Shown: piece by piece, positions 54,218-63,913 of the stretch
Position numbering within the stretch: position 1 is the first letter of the stretch
How the letters are laid out: each line of letters starts with the position of its first letter
NCBI GenBank assembly: GCA_026988355.1
Contig: JALSLK010000103.1
Location: forward strand, 1 to 64,000
Length of the DNA: 64,000 nt
Reading direction: 5' to 3'
Source of the DNA: Flavobacteriaceae bacterium
GTDB taxonomy: Bacteria > Bacteroidota > Bacteroidia > Flavobacteriales > Flavobacteriaceae
The notes under the pieces: model-generated
Databases searched by the model: none
The model's input: the letters and a program-made list of their open reading frames with translations, nothing else
Told to the model about the DNA's origin: nothing
Translations under genes and position numbers: made by a program

Positions 54218-55060
54218 ATGACGATTAACGAAATAAAAGACAAACTGCAAATTGCAAGTATCGTAGACAAATACATTTATATAAATGTTGCCGTATTTGT
54301 TGCTACATTATCTATAAATACAATGAACGCTTTGCAAAATAGCAAATCGAACTTTATTATAAATTATTTTACACTTTCCGAAAAATCTAGCGAATATCTA
54401 TACAAACCATATACGTTTATTACTTATGGTTTTTTACATTTAGGTTTTATTCATTTGTTATTTAATCTAATTGCACTTTATTATTTAGGAAATTTATTTC
54501 TTAATTTTTTCTCGAAAAAAAAGTTTGTGTTATACTATATATTAGGTAGTATTTTTGGTGGAATTTTCTTTGTATTAAGTTACAATTATTTTCCTGTTTT
54601 TAAAAATAGTAATGCTGTCTTGTTTGGCGCTTCTGCTGCAATTTCTTCTATATTGGTTGGTTTGGCTACATACATGCCAAATTATGAAATAAATATACGA
54701 TTAATCGGTTATGTAAAACTATGGATTATTACTGCTATTTTTATCGTGTTGAGTTTTGTTCTAATTCCTAACGGAAATGCTGGTGGTCAATTTGCACATC
54801 TTGGCGGTGCTTTTATCGGTTTTATTTTAACTAGATATTTTAACACAAATAGAACTATTGTACAAAAAAAAAAGAAATCCAATTTAAAAACAGTGTACAA
54901 AGCGACGAACAAATCGGAAGATTTTGGTATTTCAAATTATCAAAAAAAAGTTGTTCAGCAACGAAAAATTGATGCATTATTAGATAAAATTAGCAAATCT
55001 GGTTACGATAGCCTTACAGATAACGAACGAGAATTTTTAGCATCTGCAAGTAAAAAATAA
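54218..55060 (+). CDS. Rhomboid family intramembrane protease
   Basis: 280 residues, about six membrane helices. Catalytic serine in LFGASAAIS near residue 139 and histidine in HLGGAFIGF near residue 194 form the rhomboid dyad, and GFLHLGFIHLLFNL is the conserved early helix. It cleaves membrane proteins within the bilayer; substrates unknown. The C-terminal 70 residues are cytoplasmic and basic. Operon with the LytTR regulator and a nuclease-fold gene. Confidence 0.88.
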   Translation: MTINEIKDKLQIASIVDKYIYINVAVFVATLSINTMNALQNSKSNFIINYFTLSEKSSEYLYKPYTFITYGFLHLGFIHLLFNLIALYYLGNLFLNFFSKKKFVLYYILGSIFGGIFFVLSYNYFPVFKNSNAVLFGASAAISSILVGLATYMPNYEINIRLIGYVKLWIITAIFIVLSFVLIPNGNAGGQFAHLGGAFIGFILTRYFNTNRTIVQKKKKSNLKTVYKATNKSEDFGISNYQKKVVQQRKIDALLDKISKSGYDSLTDNEREFLASASKK

Positions 55061-55064
55061 GTAT

Positions 55065-56078
55065 ATGAAAAAACGCTCCCTTTTTAATAAGTTGGTTTAC
55101 TTTATCAATATTATTTTTGCAATTTTACTATTGCTAGGCTTAGTTTTGCCATTTATACGACCTTCGACCGCTCCAAAAATTGCCATATTGAGTTTAACCG
55201 TTCCCATACTATTTATTAGTAACATTATTTTTGCCTTATATTGGCTAACTAAATTAAAACCTGCATTTTTTCTATCTTTAACTTGTTTGGTTATTAGTTA
55301 TTTTATTTTACCAACATTTTATAATTTCAGTAAAAAAAATATAAAAACCGCTAATGAAATTAGTATTATGAATTACAATGTGCGTTTATTTAACGTTTAC
55401 AATTGGATTAAAGATAAAAGTATTCCTTCAAAAATTGGGAAATTTATTCAAACCGAAAATCCAGATATCGTATGTATTCAAGAATACCACCATTCTGGCG
55501 AAAAAAACATGAATTATACTTACAAATACATTAAAATAAATTCTAATAGTACTAAATCTGGACAAGCTATTTACTCTAAATATAAAATTGTAAACAAAGG
55601 TTCTCTCGATTTTAAAAACACACAAAACAATGCAATTTTTATTGATTTTGTAAAAAATAGAGACACCATACGCATTTATAACGTACATCTTGAAAGCCTT
55701 GGTCTTAACATTGACAAAGAGAATTTTGGCGAAAAAAGTTCCGAAAAACTGATGAATCGATTAAGTAGAGAATTTGTTAAACAACAACAACAAATAGAAC
55801 TATTACTACAACATCAAAAAAAATGCACCTATCCAATACTTATTAGTGGAGATTTAAACAATACTGCTTATTCTTGGACTTATAAACACATTAAAAACAA
55901 TAGAAAAGATAGTTTCTTAAAAGCTGGATTTGGATTTGGAAAAACCTTTGAAGTGAAAAAATTTCCATTGCGAATAGATTTTATTTTTACAGATCCTATT
56001 TTCACAATTAATCAACATAAAAATTACAAGGTAAAATACTCCGATCATTTGCCTATAATGGCTCGTATCGGTCTTTAA
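55065..56078 (+). CDS. Endonuclease/exonuclease/phosphatase family membrane protein
   Basis: 337 residues. Two N-terminal membrane helices then the EEP-fold domain: ISIMNYNVRLFN, PDIVCIQEYHH, RIYNVHLESLG, LISGDLNNTAYSW and the C-terminal SDHLPIMARI, all catalytic blocks. This fold covers phosphodiesterases acting on DNA, lipids or sugar phosphates; the substrate is unknown. It begins 4 bases after the rhomboid gene. Confidence 0.85.
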   Translation: MKKRSLFNKLVYFINIIFAILLLLGLVLPFIRPSTAPKIAILSLTVPILFISNIIFALYWLTKLKPAFFLSLTCLVISYFILPTFYNFSKKNIKTANEISIMNYNVRLFNVYNWIKDKSIPSKIGKFIQTENPDIVCIQEYHHSGEKNMNYTYKYIKINSNSTKSGQAIYSKYKIVNKGSLDFKNTQNNAIFIDFVKNRDTIRIYNVHLESLGLNIDKENFGEKSSEKLMNRLSREFVKQQQQIELLLQHQKKCTYPILISGDLNNTAYSWTYKHIKNNRKDSFLKAGFGFGKTFEVKKFPLRIDFIFTDPIFTINQHKNYKVKYSDHLPIMARIGL

Positions 56079-56109
56079 AATTATATAAAATACATCTAAT
56101 CGTTATCCA

Positions 56110-58221
56110 ATGAAAAAAATTAGCACTCTTATCTTATTATTCCTTTTTATTCAAGGATTTGCACAACAAAAAGAACTTACCTTAAACGATGCTGTTTTAG
56201 GATACTACAAAGGTCTATATCCTAAATCTCTAACTAATTTACAGTGGATTAGCGACACAAAATACATGTATCAAGAAGATGATACTTTTATTATTAATGA
56301 CGTTGTAACTTCTGTAAAAGAAAAAATAAATTTAGTTTCTCTACAAAAAGAATATGTCAATTTAAAACGTCTACCAAGAATAACAAAAATGAGTGATAGT
56401 GTAATCATTTTTAAAAATAAAAATAAAATTATTACTTATAATTATAAAATTAAACAAGAAATATCTAAACTTGCCTTTGACGAAAAAGCGCAAAATACAG
56501 ATTATAACAACGACAACTTAGCGTATACTATAGACAACAATTTATATATCGCTACTGCTACAAATCCAAAGATTGCAATTACTAATTTTACGAATAAAAA
56601 TATAGTTGCTGGACAAGCAATTGCTAGATACGAATTTGGAATCTCTAAAGGTACATTTTGGTCTCCTCAAGGTAATTTTCTAGCATTTTATCAAAAAGAC
56701 GAAACGAATGTAACCGATTATCCTTTAGTAGACGTTACAACCTATCCAGCCACAACAAACCATATTAAATATCCTATGGCTGGACAAGGTAGTGAACTAG
56801 CTAAAATTGGTATTTATAATGTGGAAACTAATAAAACTGTTTATTTAAAAATTGACAATTCGGACGAACACTATTTAACCAACCTTTCTTGGTCTCCAAA
56901 CGAAAAATACGTTTTAATAGCAGAAGTAAATCGAGCACAAAATCATTTTTCTTACAATCTTTACAATGCTAAAACTGGTAAAAAAACAAGAACTATTTTT
57001 GAAGAAAAAAACGACAGATGGGTGGAGCCCGAAAATAATGCTGTTTTTCTACCAGAAAGCAAAACCAAATTTCTTTGGTTGAGCGAACGTAATGGATATA
57101 AAAATTTATATTTATATAGTACAAAAGGGAAATTTATAAAACAAGTTAGTAATTTTAAATTTGTGATTAAATCTATTTTAGGATTCGACAAATCTGGTAA
57201 AAATGTGATTGTAAGTGCTACAGGAAAGGATGGTAGACAAACGCATGTTTATAAAATAAATATTAAATATGGCGAAACAACAAAAATAACGACTAAAGAT
57301 GGTACGCATCGTGCTAAATTAAGAGGTAATTATCTAATAGATAATTTTAGTAGCCTCACTATTCCTAGAGAAATTAACATTATTGACATCGAAAATATCC
57401 AAGAAACAAATATACTAACGGCAAAAAACCCATTACAAGAGTATAAAATTGGAGCTACCGAATTTCACACCTTACGTTCTAACGATGGTTTCGATTTATA
57501 TGCACGAATTATTAAACCTGCAAATTTTGATTATTCCAAAAAATATCCTGTTTTGGTTTATGTCTATGGCGGAACACATGCACAATTAGTTACAAATTCT
57601 TGGCTTGGTGGTGCGCGTTTATGGATGCATTGGTTGGCTACACAAAAAGAATATATTGTATTTACTTTAGACAATAGAGGTTCCGAAAATAGAGGTTTTG
57701 CTTTTGAAAGTGTTATACATCGTAAAGCTGGCGATGCAGCTATGGAGGACCAATTAAAAGGTATTGATTTTTTAAAACTAATGCCTTATGTAGATGCCAA
57801 TAGAATTGCTGTTCATGGATGGAGTTATGGTGGTTTTATGGCAAGTTCTTTACTCTTAAGAAATCCATCTGTTTTTACTACGGCTGTTGCTGGTGGTCCT
57901 GTTACAGATTGGAAATACTACGAAGTAATGTATGGCGAACGTTACATGGATACACCGCAAGAAAATCCAGACGGTTATGCGAACTCTCGCGTTGGTAAGT
58001 ATTTAGAGAATCTAGGCGATAATAAATTACTTCTTATCCATGGAAGTGTAGATCCGACAGTTGTACCACAACACAGCATGTCTTTATTAAAAGAAGCAGT
58101 TGATAAAAATGTACAAATTGACTTTTTTACTTATCCCATGCATCCACATAATGTACGAGGAAAAGATAGAGTACATTTAATGCAAAAAGTGGTAAATTAT
58201 ATTCTTAAAAACAACAAATAG
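56110..58221 (+). CDS. S9 family (DPP-IV-like) serine peptidase
   Basis: 703 residues. Signal peptide to FAQQKE. The N-terminal beta-propeller domain (residues 25-460) precedes an alpha/beta-hydrolase domain with catalytic Ser in HGWSYGGFMASS near residue 571, Asp in LIHGSVDPTVVPQ and His in YPMHPHNVRGKDRVH. These proteins cut dipeptides, often after proline, from peptides in the periplasm. Starts 32 bases after the nuclease-fold gene. Confidence 0.93.
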   Translation: MKKISTLILLFLFIQGFAQQKELTLNDAVLGYYKGLYPKSLTNLQWISDTKYMYQEDDTFIINDVVTSVKEKINLVSLQKEYVNLKRLPRITKMSDSVIIFKNKNKIITYNYKIKQEISKLAFDEKAQNTDYNNDNLAYTIDNNLYIATATNPKIAITNFTNKNIVAGQAIARYEFGISKGTFWSPQGNFLAFYQKDETNVTDYPLVDVTTYPATTNHIKYPMAGQGSELAKIGIYNVETNKTVYLKIDNSDEHYLTNLSWSPNEKYVLIAEVNRAQNHFSYNLYNAKTGKKTRTIFEEKNDRWVEPENNAVFLPESKTKFLWLSERNGYKNLYLYSTKGKFIKQVSNFKFVIKSILGFDKSGKNVIVSATGKDGRQTHVYKINIKYGETTKITTKDGTHRAKLRGNYLIDNFSSLTIPREINIIDIENIQETNILTAKNPLQEYKIGATEFHTLRSNDGFDLYARIIKPANFDYSKKYPVLVYVYGGTHAQLVTNSWLGGARLWMHWLATQKEYIVFTLDNRGSENRGFAFESVIHRKAGDAAMEDQLKGIDFLKLMPYVDANRIAVHGWSYGGFMASSLLLRNPSVFTTAVAGGPVTDWKYYEVMYGERYMDTPQENPDGYANSRVGKYLENLGDNKLLLIHGSVDPTVVPQHSMSLLKEAVDKNVQIDFFTYPMHPHNVRGKDRVHLMQKVVNYILKNNK

Positions 58222-58234
58222 TGCTAGGGTTAAT

Positions 58235-58332
58235 AACCTGAGTCCGACTAAGACTTCCATTTACAAGAAATAACCAATTCAATTTCAAAATGTGCTAAAT
58301 AGATTTGAAATATTTTGATGTGGAGTTAGTAT
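58235..58332. repeat. AACCTGAGT end joined to a deleted MITE-like repeat
   Basis: AACCTGAGTCCGACTAAG (58235-58252) resembles the pckA hairpin arm; TTACAAGAAATAACCA (58261-58276) also occurs at 6211. Then AATTTCAAAATGTGCTAAATAG to GATGTGGAGTTAGTAT (to 58332) is a MITE-like element missing its middle. Confidence 0.55.
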
Positions 58333-58335
58333 AAA

Positions 58336-59205
58336 CTAATCCTTACGATTTATTATTCGTTCAAAAATTTTTAATTTATCTATTATTAGCAAAAACACAT
58401 AAGCAAATAAAGACAAGAAAAATAAGGTAGTCATAACTCTTAAATACATTTTAACTGTCCATTCTAATGCTACTTTTACACGTTGCATGATTCCTATTTT
58501 TATTTTTTTTCCTTCTAAAAGGGAGAATTTAACAGTACAAAATTCATTTTCATCGTCAAAATCTCCTAGACTTACGCCTAAATTTTGGAGTTGTTGTTCT
58601 ATTTCTAAAATTCTATTTTCCAGTCCCATATATTCTGCAATCTTTCCACCTTTTGTTTTTAAATCTATCAATGAGGTTCTAATTTTCTCTAAAGATTGCT
58701 TTTTTGCATTTAGTTCTTTGTACTCGTTCGTTTTATCTTTTTTTGTTATTTGTTTTGCTTGTATTTTTCCTATTTTAATCAGCTCATTATACAAAGCATC
58801 AAAATTTTCTGGCGGAACTCCTATTACCAAATTTAATTTTCGATAGCCTTTATTTCCACTTTTTTGTTCAAACTGAATTAATGCATTAAATTTTCCAATT
58901 GCGTTTCTTGACGTTTTCTCTTCCCCTTCAAAATCGGAAGATTTAGTTTTAATCTCTGCAATTTTTTCATATTTCTGATCTACCTTAACTGCTGCTTGTG
59001 ATACTCCTCCTGATTTTACCTTATACTTTTTGGTTGCATAATTTCTTTTGGAATTGGAAATATTATCAAAAAATTGTGTTTGATTTGGAATATTATCAAA
59101 CGTTTTTGTATAACCATATAATAGTCTAAAAAGAAATAGAATAAAAAAGAGTATGCCGAGTCTTAAAATTATTTTACGTAATCTTTTTTTTAATGATTGT
59201 TTCAT
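58336..59205 (-). CDS. DUF4349 family membrane-anchored protein
   Basis: 289 residues. An N-terminal membrane helix (RLGILFFILFLFRLLYGY), an outer domain with GYRKLNLVIGVPPENF typical of DUF4349, a coiled coil (about 165-215), and a C-terminal membrane helix. Function unknown. Probably follows the DUF4139 gene on one mRNA (47-base gap). Confidence 0.75.
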   Translation of the reverse strand: MKQSLKKRLRKIILRLGILFFILFLFRLLYGYTKTFDNIPNQTQFFDNISNSKRNYATKKYKVKSGGVSQAAVKVDQKYEKIAEIKTKSSDFEGEEKTSRNAIGKFNALIQFEQKSGNKGYRKLNLVIGVPPENFDALYNELIKIGKIQAKQITKKDKTNEYKELNAKKQSLEKIRTSLIDLKTKGGKIAEYMGLENRILEIEQQLQNLGVSLGDFDDENEFCTVKFSLLEGKKIKIGIMQRVKVALEWTVKMYLRVMTTLFFLSLFAYVFLLIIDKLKIFERIINRKD

Positions 59206-59252
59206 TTTTATTTGCTTTATAAGTCGTACTATTTCTATACCTGTTAATACAT

Positions 59253-60869
59253 TTATTTAATTCCAGAAATGGTTTCTTTTTTTGGATACTTAACCGAATA
59301 CACAAATCGTTCCTTTACGGTTTGCTGTGGTTTTATAGAAAATTTCCAAAGTAATTTTCCTATTTCTTCTTTAAATTCTGCATTTCCTTTTTCTTCTACC
59401 TCTATTTTTATTTTTTTATTTTGAGATACCGGTATTTGATCTAATATTTCGATTTCTATCGGAATTGTTTTTTTGTTCTTTACCACAATATCATACCCAA
59501 AAGTTTCTTTTTTATTTACTCCAATAAATTTAGAAGATTGGTATTCTTTTATTGGTTTTCTTTCTACTATAATTCCATTGTCTCTTCCCATAGAAATTAA
59601 CAAGTCTTTGGAAGTTATCTGTGCATTGATATATGTTTTACCGATATATGCACCTTCAAAAAATATGTTTGCTTCGCCATTCTCTAAATTATGTTTTCCC
59701 CAATCACTCACTTTCGCTAATAAATATGCTCCATTATTAATTTTTGGAACTGCATGATATACATATTTTGTATCTAATTCGTAACTAGCTAAAGCCATTA
59801 AATTATATTTTCCATCACTTTTTACTTCTTGTTTATTTTTAATTTCAAATTCTATATTTATTTGATTTGTTGCTACGGCTGCATCATAGTTAAAACCATC
59901 TTTATAATTGTCGTCTATAACTATTTCTTCCACTTCCATCATGTTGGCTTGTATTGGTTCTACCGTTGCCATTTCTTTTTTATATCCAGATCGTCTTCTG
60001 TTTTTTGCAATCATTGGAGCATACACTTGTGCATACAATGGACTTAAGATTGGTCTATTATTATTTTGTGATGGATTTCCTGTTGATATTTTTAGATTAA
60101 CATTCGTCCAATCTTGCCCTGTATTTTGATATACGTTTGCTTTGTAACTTAGCTTTACATTTTCTGTAATTCCGTTAGAACGTAAATCGTATAAAGGAAT
60201 CCAACCTGCATTACTAACGGTATATACACATTTTAAAGCTGTTTTTTTTGACGACTTAGCGTCTATTTTCATAACAATATTCCCACTCGGTTTATTAAAT
60301 CTAGCTTTTTTTTCTGTTAATTGATTATTGATTTTGGTAATCTCTTTGGTTACTTTTTTTGCTTGTCTTTTTAGAAGATTTATTTCCTTTCTAATTTCTA
60401 AAGACTTTGTTCTGTATACATTACTCAACTCTATTACTTGTGCTGGAGTAAATCCTGCATTCCCTCCTAAATCTTGGTTTTTATTTAATACCTCTAAAGT
60501 GCCATCTAAAATTGTTTTTTGATCGTTTATCCAAGATAAATCATCGGATAAATCTAAAAATTGTGCTTGTAATTTTTCAATCTCTGGATTATTCTTCTTT
60601 GACACTAAATAATTACGTTCATATTTTACCGAAAGTAAAGTTATCCCAGATTTATTTATCTGTGTTTGTAAACTTGCTGGATTTATTGCTGTAGAAATTC
60701 CTGTAAGTATAATTTCTTGTGTTCCTGCAACTAAATTTACTTGTACTTCTCTCGTAATTTCTGCGTGTTGTTTAAATACTGTAACCGATTTAATCTTTGA
60801 ATCTATTGCCTTTTGCGCAAATAAACTCCAATTAATTAGTACGATTAATAGAATAGTGATTTTTTTCAT
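59253..60869 (-). CDS. DUF4139 (mucoidy-inhibitor MuiA-like) secreted protein
   Basis: 538 residues. A signal peptide ends near LFAQKA. The N-terminal DUF4140 part (SVTVFKQHAEITREVQV) leads to a coiled-coil, then a beta-rich DUF4139 domain (NVKLSYKANVYQNTGQDWTNVNLKISTGNP and similar blocks). MuiA relatives influence exopolysaccharide in other bacteria; activity is unproven. First gene of the pair with DUF4349. Confidence 0.78.
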   Translation of the reverse strand: MKKITILLIVLINWSLFAQKAIDSKIKSVTVFKQHAEITREVQVNLVAGTQEIILTGISTAINPASLQTQINKSGITLLSVKYERNYLVSKKNNPEIEKLQAQFLDLSDDLSWINDQKTILDGTLEVLNKNQDLGGNAGFTPAQVIELSNVYRTKSLEIRKEINLLKRQAKKVTKEITKINNQLTEKKARFNKPSGNIVMKIDAKSSKKTALKCVYTVSNAGWIPLYDLRSNGITENVKLSYKANVYQNTGQDWTNVNLKISTGNPSQNNNRPILSPLYAQVYAPMIAKNRRRSGYKKEMATVEPIQANMMEVEEIVIDDNYKDGFNYDAAVATNQINIEFEIKNKQEVKSDGKYNLMALASYELDTKYVYHAVPKINNGAYLLAKVSDWGKHNLENGEANIFFEGAYIGKTYINAQITSKDLLISMGRDNGIIVERKPIKEYQSSKFIGVNKKETFGYDIVVKNKKTIPIEIEILDQIPVSQNKKIKIEVEEKGNAEFKEEIGKLLWKFSIKPQQTVKERFVYSVKYPKKETISGIK

Positions 60870-61006
60870 TTTTAAAATTTTCTGTGTTAAATTTTATGTA
60901 TTAAAATAAGTATCGTTTTATAAACCATGCAATAATATGTAAACTAGTTTGTTAAAATTTAATTTATTTAATAATTGCTATAAACGGTTTTGTATTCGTT
61001 ACAGGG

Positions 61007-61014
61007 CAAAGATA
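61007..61014 (-). promoter_or_regulatory. Promoter -7 element of the DUF4139/DUF4349 operon
   Basis: The minus strand reads TATCTTTG, an exact match to TAnnTTTG, giving a leader of about 130 nt. Confidence 0.5.
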
Positions 61015-61099
61015 GATACAAATCTATAATAAAAAAGTAAGAATGAGTGTTTGCTAATTTTGAATGAGGGAAGTCTTATTTTGGGTTAGAAAACCCATA

Positions 61100-61256
61100 A
61101 TACCAATTTGATTTTAAGATGCACCAAAAAAATCAAAATATTTTTTTTAGTATACCATCTTAAAATTGTAAGTATAGTCTTTGATACGGTTATAATTTTA
61201 AGTGAAGTAGCATGAGAAAATAAAGAGTTTATGGCTTATTTTAAGGTCAATTTAAA
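61100..61256. repeat. MITE-like repeat, full copy 3
   Basis: 157 bp, inverted relative to copy 1 and matching it through TAGTATACCATCTTAAAATTGTAAG and GGTTATAATTTTAAG. It starts ATACCAATTTGATTTTAAGAT. With the promoter and clpB terminator it accounts for most of the gap between the DUF4139 gene and clpB. Confidence 0.65.
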
Positions 61257-61275
61257 CAGCTTATTTTACAAAAAA

Positions 61276-61305
61276 GACCTTGAAAATTGTACAATCTCCA
61301 AGGTC
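61276..61305 (-). terminator. clpB terminator
   Basis: On the minus strand GACCTTG and CAAGGTC pair, followed by TTTTTTG. It lies 23 bases after the clpB stop. Confidence 0.6.
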
Positions 61306-61327
61306 AAAATAAGAACTTTACTATTTA

Positions 61328-63913
61328 TTACTTATTCCTAAAAACAAATTCTCCATTAAAAGCATCTAATAAAATAGAACTTTCTGCTGTTATTTTATTT
61401 GCTAAAATTTCTTTCGATAATTTGTTTAACACTTCTCGTTGAATTACTCGTTTTATTGGTCTTGCTCCAAATTGCGGATCAAATCCTAAACGTGCTAAAT
61501 TAGCAATAGCTTCATCTGTTGCAGAAAATTGAATGTTCTTTTCTGACAACATTTTTGTCAAATTATTAATTTGTATCCCTACAATTTGTTTTACTTCCAT
61601 TTTATTTAATGGTGTAAACATAATTATTTCATCAATACGATTTATAAATTCTGGTCTAACCGTTTGTTTTAACATACTTAAAACTTCGGTTTTAGTTTGT
61701 GCGACAACTTTTGCTCTTTTATCCATGTCCAAACCTTCTAATTTTTCTTGAATAATGTGCGAACCTATATTAGAAGTCATGATAATAATCGTATTTCTAA
61801 AATCGGCAGTTCTCCCTTTATTATCGGTTAAACGTCCTTCGTCTAATACTTGCAATAATATATTAAACGTGTCTGGATGCGCTTTTTCGATCTCGTCTAG
61901 CAACACAACAGAATATGGTTTTCTACGAACTGCTTCCGTTAATTGTCCGCCTTCATCATAACCAACATATCCTGGAGGAGCTCCTATTAAGCGACTTACA
62001 GAATGTCTTTCTTGGTATTCGCTCATATCGATTCTTGTCAATGCACTTTCGTCATCAAATAGATATTCTGCCAAGGCTTTTGCCAGTTCTGTTTTACCAA
62101 CTCCTGTTGTTCCTAGAAATAAAAAGGATCCTAGTGGTTTTCGCATATCTTGTAAACCTGCTCTCGATCTTCGCACTGCATCCGAAATAGCAATTATTGC
62201 TTCTTCTTGCCCTACAACTCTTTTATGTAATTCGTCTTCCAAATACAATAATTTTTCTCTATCCGATTGCAGCATTTTTTGCACAGGAATCCCTGTCCAT
62301 TTTGCAACAACCTCAGCAATATCTTCATTTGTTACCTCTTCCTTAATCAAGGTATTTTCATTTTTTGCAAATTCGGTTTGCAACGCAACTAACTTCTCTT
62401 CTTCTTTTTTTATTTTTCCATATCTAATTTCTGCAACCAAACCATAATTTCCTTCTCGTTCTGCCTTATCTGCTTCTAACTTATAGTTTTCTATGTTTTC
62501 TTTTGCTTTTTGAATTTCGTCTACGATATCTTTTTCACTTTTCCATTTGGCATAAATGCTTTCTCGTTCTTCCTTTAAATTGGCTAAATCTTTACGAATA
62601 GCGGTTATTTGTTTTTCATCTTTTTCTCTTTTAATAGCTTCTAATTCTATTTCTAATTGCATTATTTTTCGATCTAACACATCCAATTCTTCTGGTTTGG
62701 AATTAATTTCCATTCTAATTTTTGCCGCAGCTTCATCCATTAAATCGATGGCTTTATCTGGTAAAAACCGATTGGTAATATAACGTTGTGATAATTCGAC
62801 ACAAGCAATAATAGCACTGTCTTTAATTTGTACTTTATGGTGTGTTTCGTACTTTTCTTTAATTCCTCTAAGGATAGAAATAGCACTTTCGGTATCTGGT
62901 TCATCAACCATTACTTTTTGGAAGCGTCTTTCGAGTGCTTTGTCTTTTTCAAAATATTTTTGATATTCGTCTAAAGTAGTTGCTCCAATGGCACGTAATT
63001 CGCCACGAGCCAAAGCTGGTTTTAAGATATTTGCAGCATCCATCGCTCCTTGTCCGCCTCCTGCACCAACCAGAGTATGGATTTCATCGATAAATAAAAT
63101 GATTTCGCCTTCTGCTGAGGTTACTTCTTTCACTACTGATTTTAAGCGTTCTTCAAATTCTCCTTTGTATTTTGCTCCTGCAATTAAAGCGCCCATATCT
63201 AACGAATACAAGGTTTTATTTTGTAAATTTTCTGGTACATCTCCTTTTACAATTCGATGTGCTAATCCTTCGGCAATAGCAGTTTTTCCAGTTCCTGGCT
63301 CTCCGATTAATATCGGATTATTCTTTGTTCTTCGTGATAATATTTGTAAAATTCGACGTATTTCTTCATCACGACCAATTACTGGATCTAGCTTTCCATC
63401 GTTTGCCAACTGATTCAAATTTTTGGCATATTTATTTAATGAATTATAAGTGTCTTCTGCACTTTGCGAAGTAACACGATCGCCATTTCGCAATTCTGAA
63501 ATTGCTGCTTTTAAATCTTTTTCATTAATACCATTATCTTTTAATAACTGACTTGTTGCGCCTTTTGATCTCAATATTGCTAAAATTAAATGTTCAATCG
63601 ATACATATTCGTCCTTCATTTTTTTTGCGAGAATACTCGCATCTGTAAGCATCGTACTTGCTGTCCTAGAAAATTGTAACTCTCCTCCTTCTACTTTAGG
63701 AAAACTCTTTACTATATTTTCTAAAGTCTGCTTAAACAAAGTAACATTTAGTCCTAACTTGTTTAATATAAACGGAATTACATTTTCATCTACTTCAAAA
63801 ATCCCTTGTAAAATGTGTCCGTTTTCTATTTGCTGATGTCCATATCCTTGTGCAATTTGTTGTGCTTGTTGTATGGCTTCTTGTGATTTTATGGTAAAAT
63901 TATTTATGTTCAT
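61328..63913 (-). CDS. clpB: ATP-dependent chaperone ClpB
   Basis: 861 residues. Double Clp N-domain at 1-145; first AAA+ domain with Walker A GEPGTGKTAIAEG near residue 206; middle coiled-coil domain about 400-520 (the ClpB hallmark that distinguishes it from ClpA/C); second AAA+ domain with GTTGVGKTELAKAL near residue 603. It disaggregates heat-damaged proteins with DnaK. Upstream sequence to the window end has no clear heat-shock site visible; the family is secure. Confidence 0.96.
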   Translation of the reverse strand: MNINNFTIKSQEAIQQAQQIAQGYGHQQIENGHILQGIFEVDENVIPFILNKLGLNVTLFKQTLENIVKSFPKVEGGELQFSRTASTMLTDASILAKKMKDEYVSIEHLILAILRSKGATSQLLKDNGINEKDLKAAISELRNGDRVTSQSAEDTYNSLNKYAKNLNQLANDGKLDPVIGRDEEIRRILQILSRRTKNNPILIGEPGTGKTAIAEGLAHRIVKGDVPENLQNKTLYSLDMGALIAGAKYKGEFEERLKSVVKEVTSAEGEIILFIDEIHTLVGAGGGQGAMDAANILKPALARGELRAIGATTLDEYQKYFEKDKALERRFQKVMVDEPDTESAISILRGIKEKYETHHKVQIKDSAIIACVELSQRYITNRFLPDKAIDLMDEAAAKIRMEINSKPEELDVLDRKIMQLEIELEAIKREKDEKQITAIRKDLANLKEERESIYAKWKSEKDIVDEIQKAKENIENYKLEADKAEREGNYGLVAEIRYGKIKKEEEKLVALQTEFAKNENTLIKEEVTNEDIAEVVAKWTGIPVQKMLQSDREKLLYLEDELHKRVVGQEEAIIAISDAVRRSRAGLQDMRKPLGSFLFLGTTGVGKTELAKALAEYLFDDESALTRIDMSEYQERHSVSRLIGAPPGYVGYDEGGQLTEAVRRKPYSVVLLDEIEKAHPDTFNILLQVLDEGRLTDNKGRTADFRNTIIIMTSNIGSHIIQEKLEGLDMDKRAKVVAQTKTEVLSMLKQTVRPEFINRIDEIIMFTPLNKMEVKQIVGIQINNLTKMLSEKNIQFSATDEAIANLARLGFDPQFGARPIKRVIQREVLNKLSKEILANKITAESSILLDAFNGEFVFRNK

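Noticed and set aside
62988-63413. A 141-codon plus-strand frame opposite clpB
   Set aside because: The clpB AAA+ motifs occupy the other strand in this stretch, and the plus-strand product has no family features.
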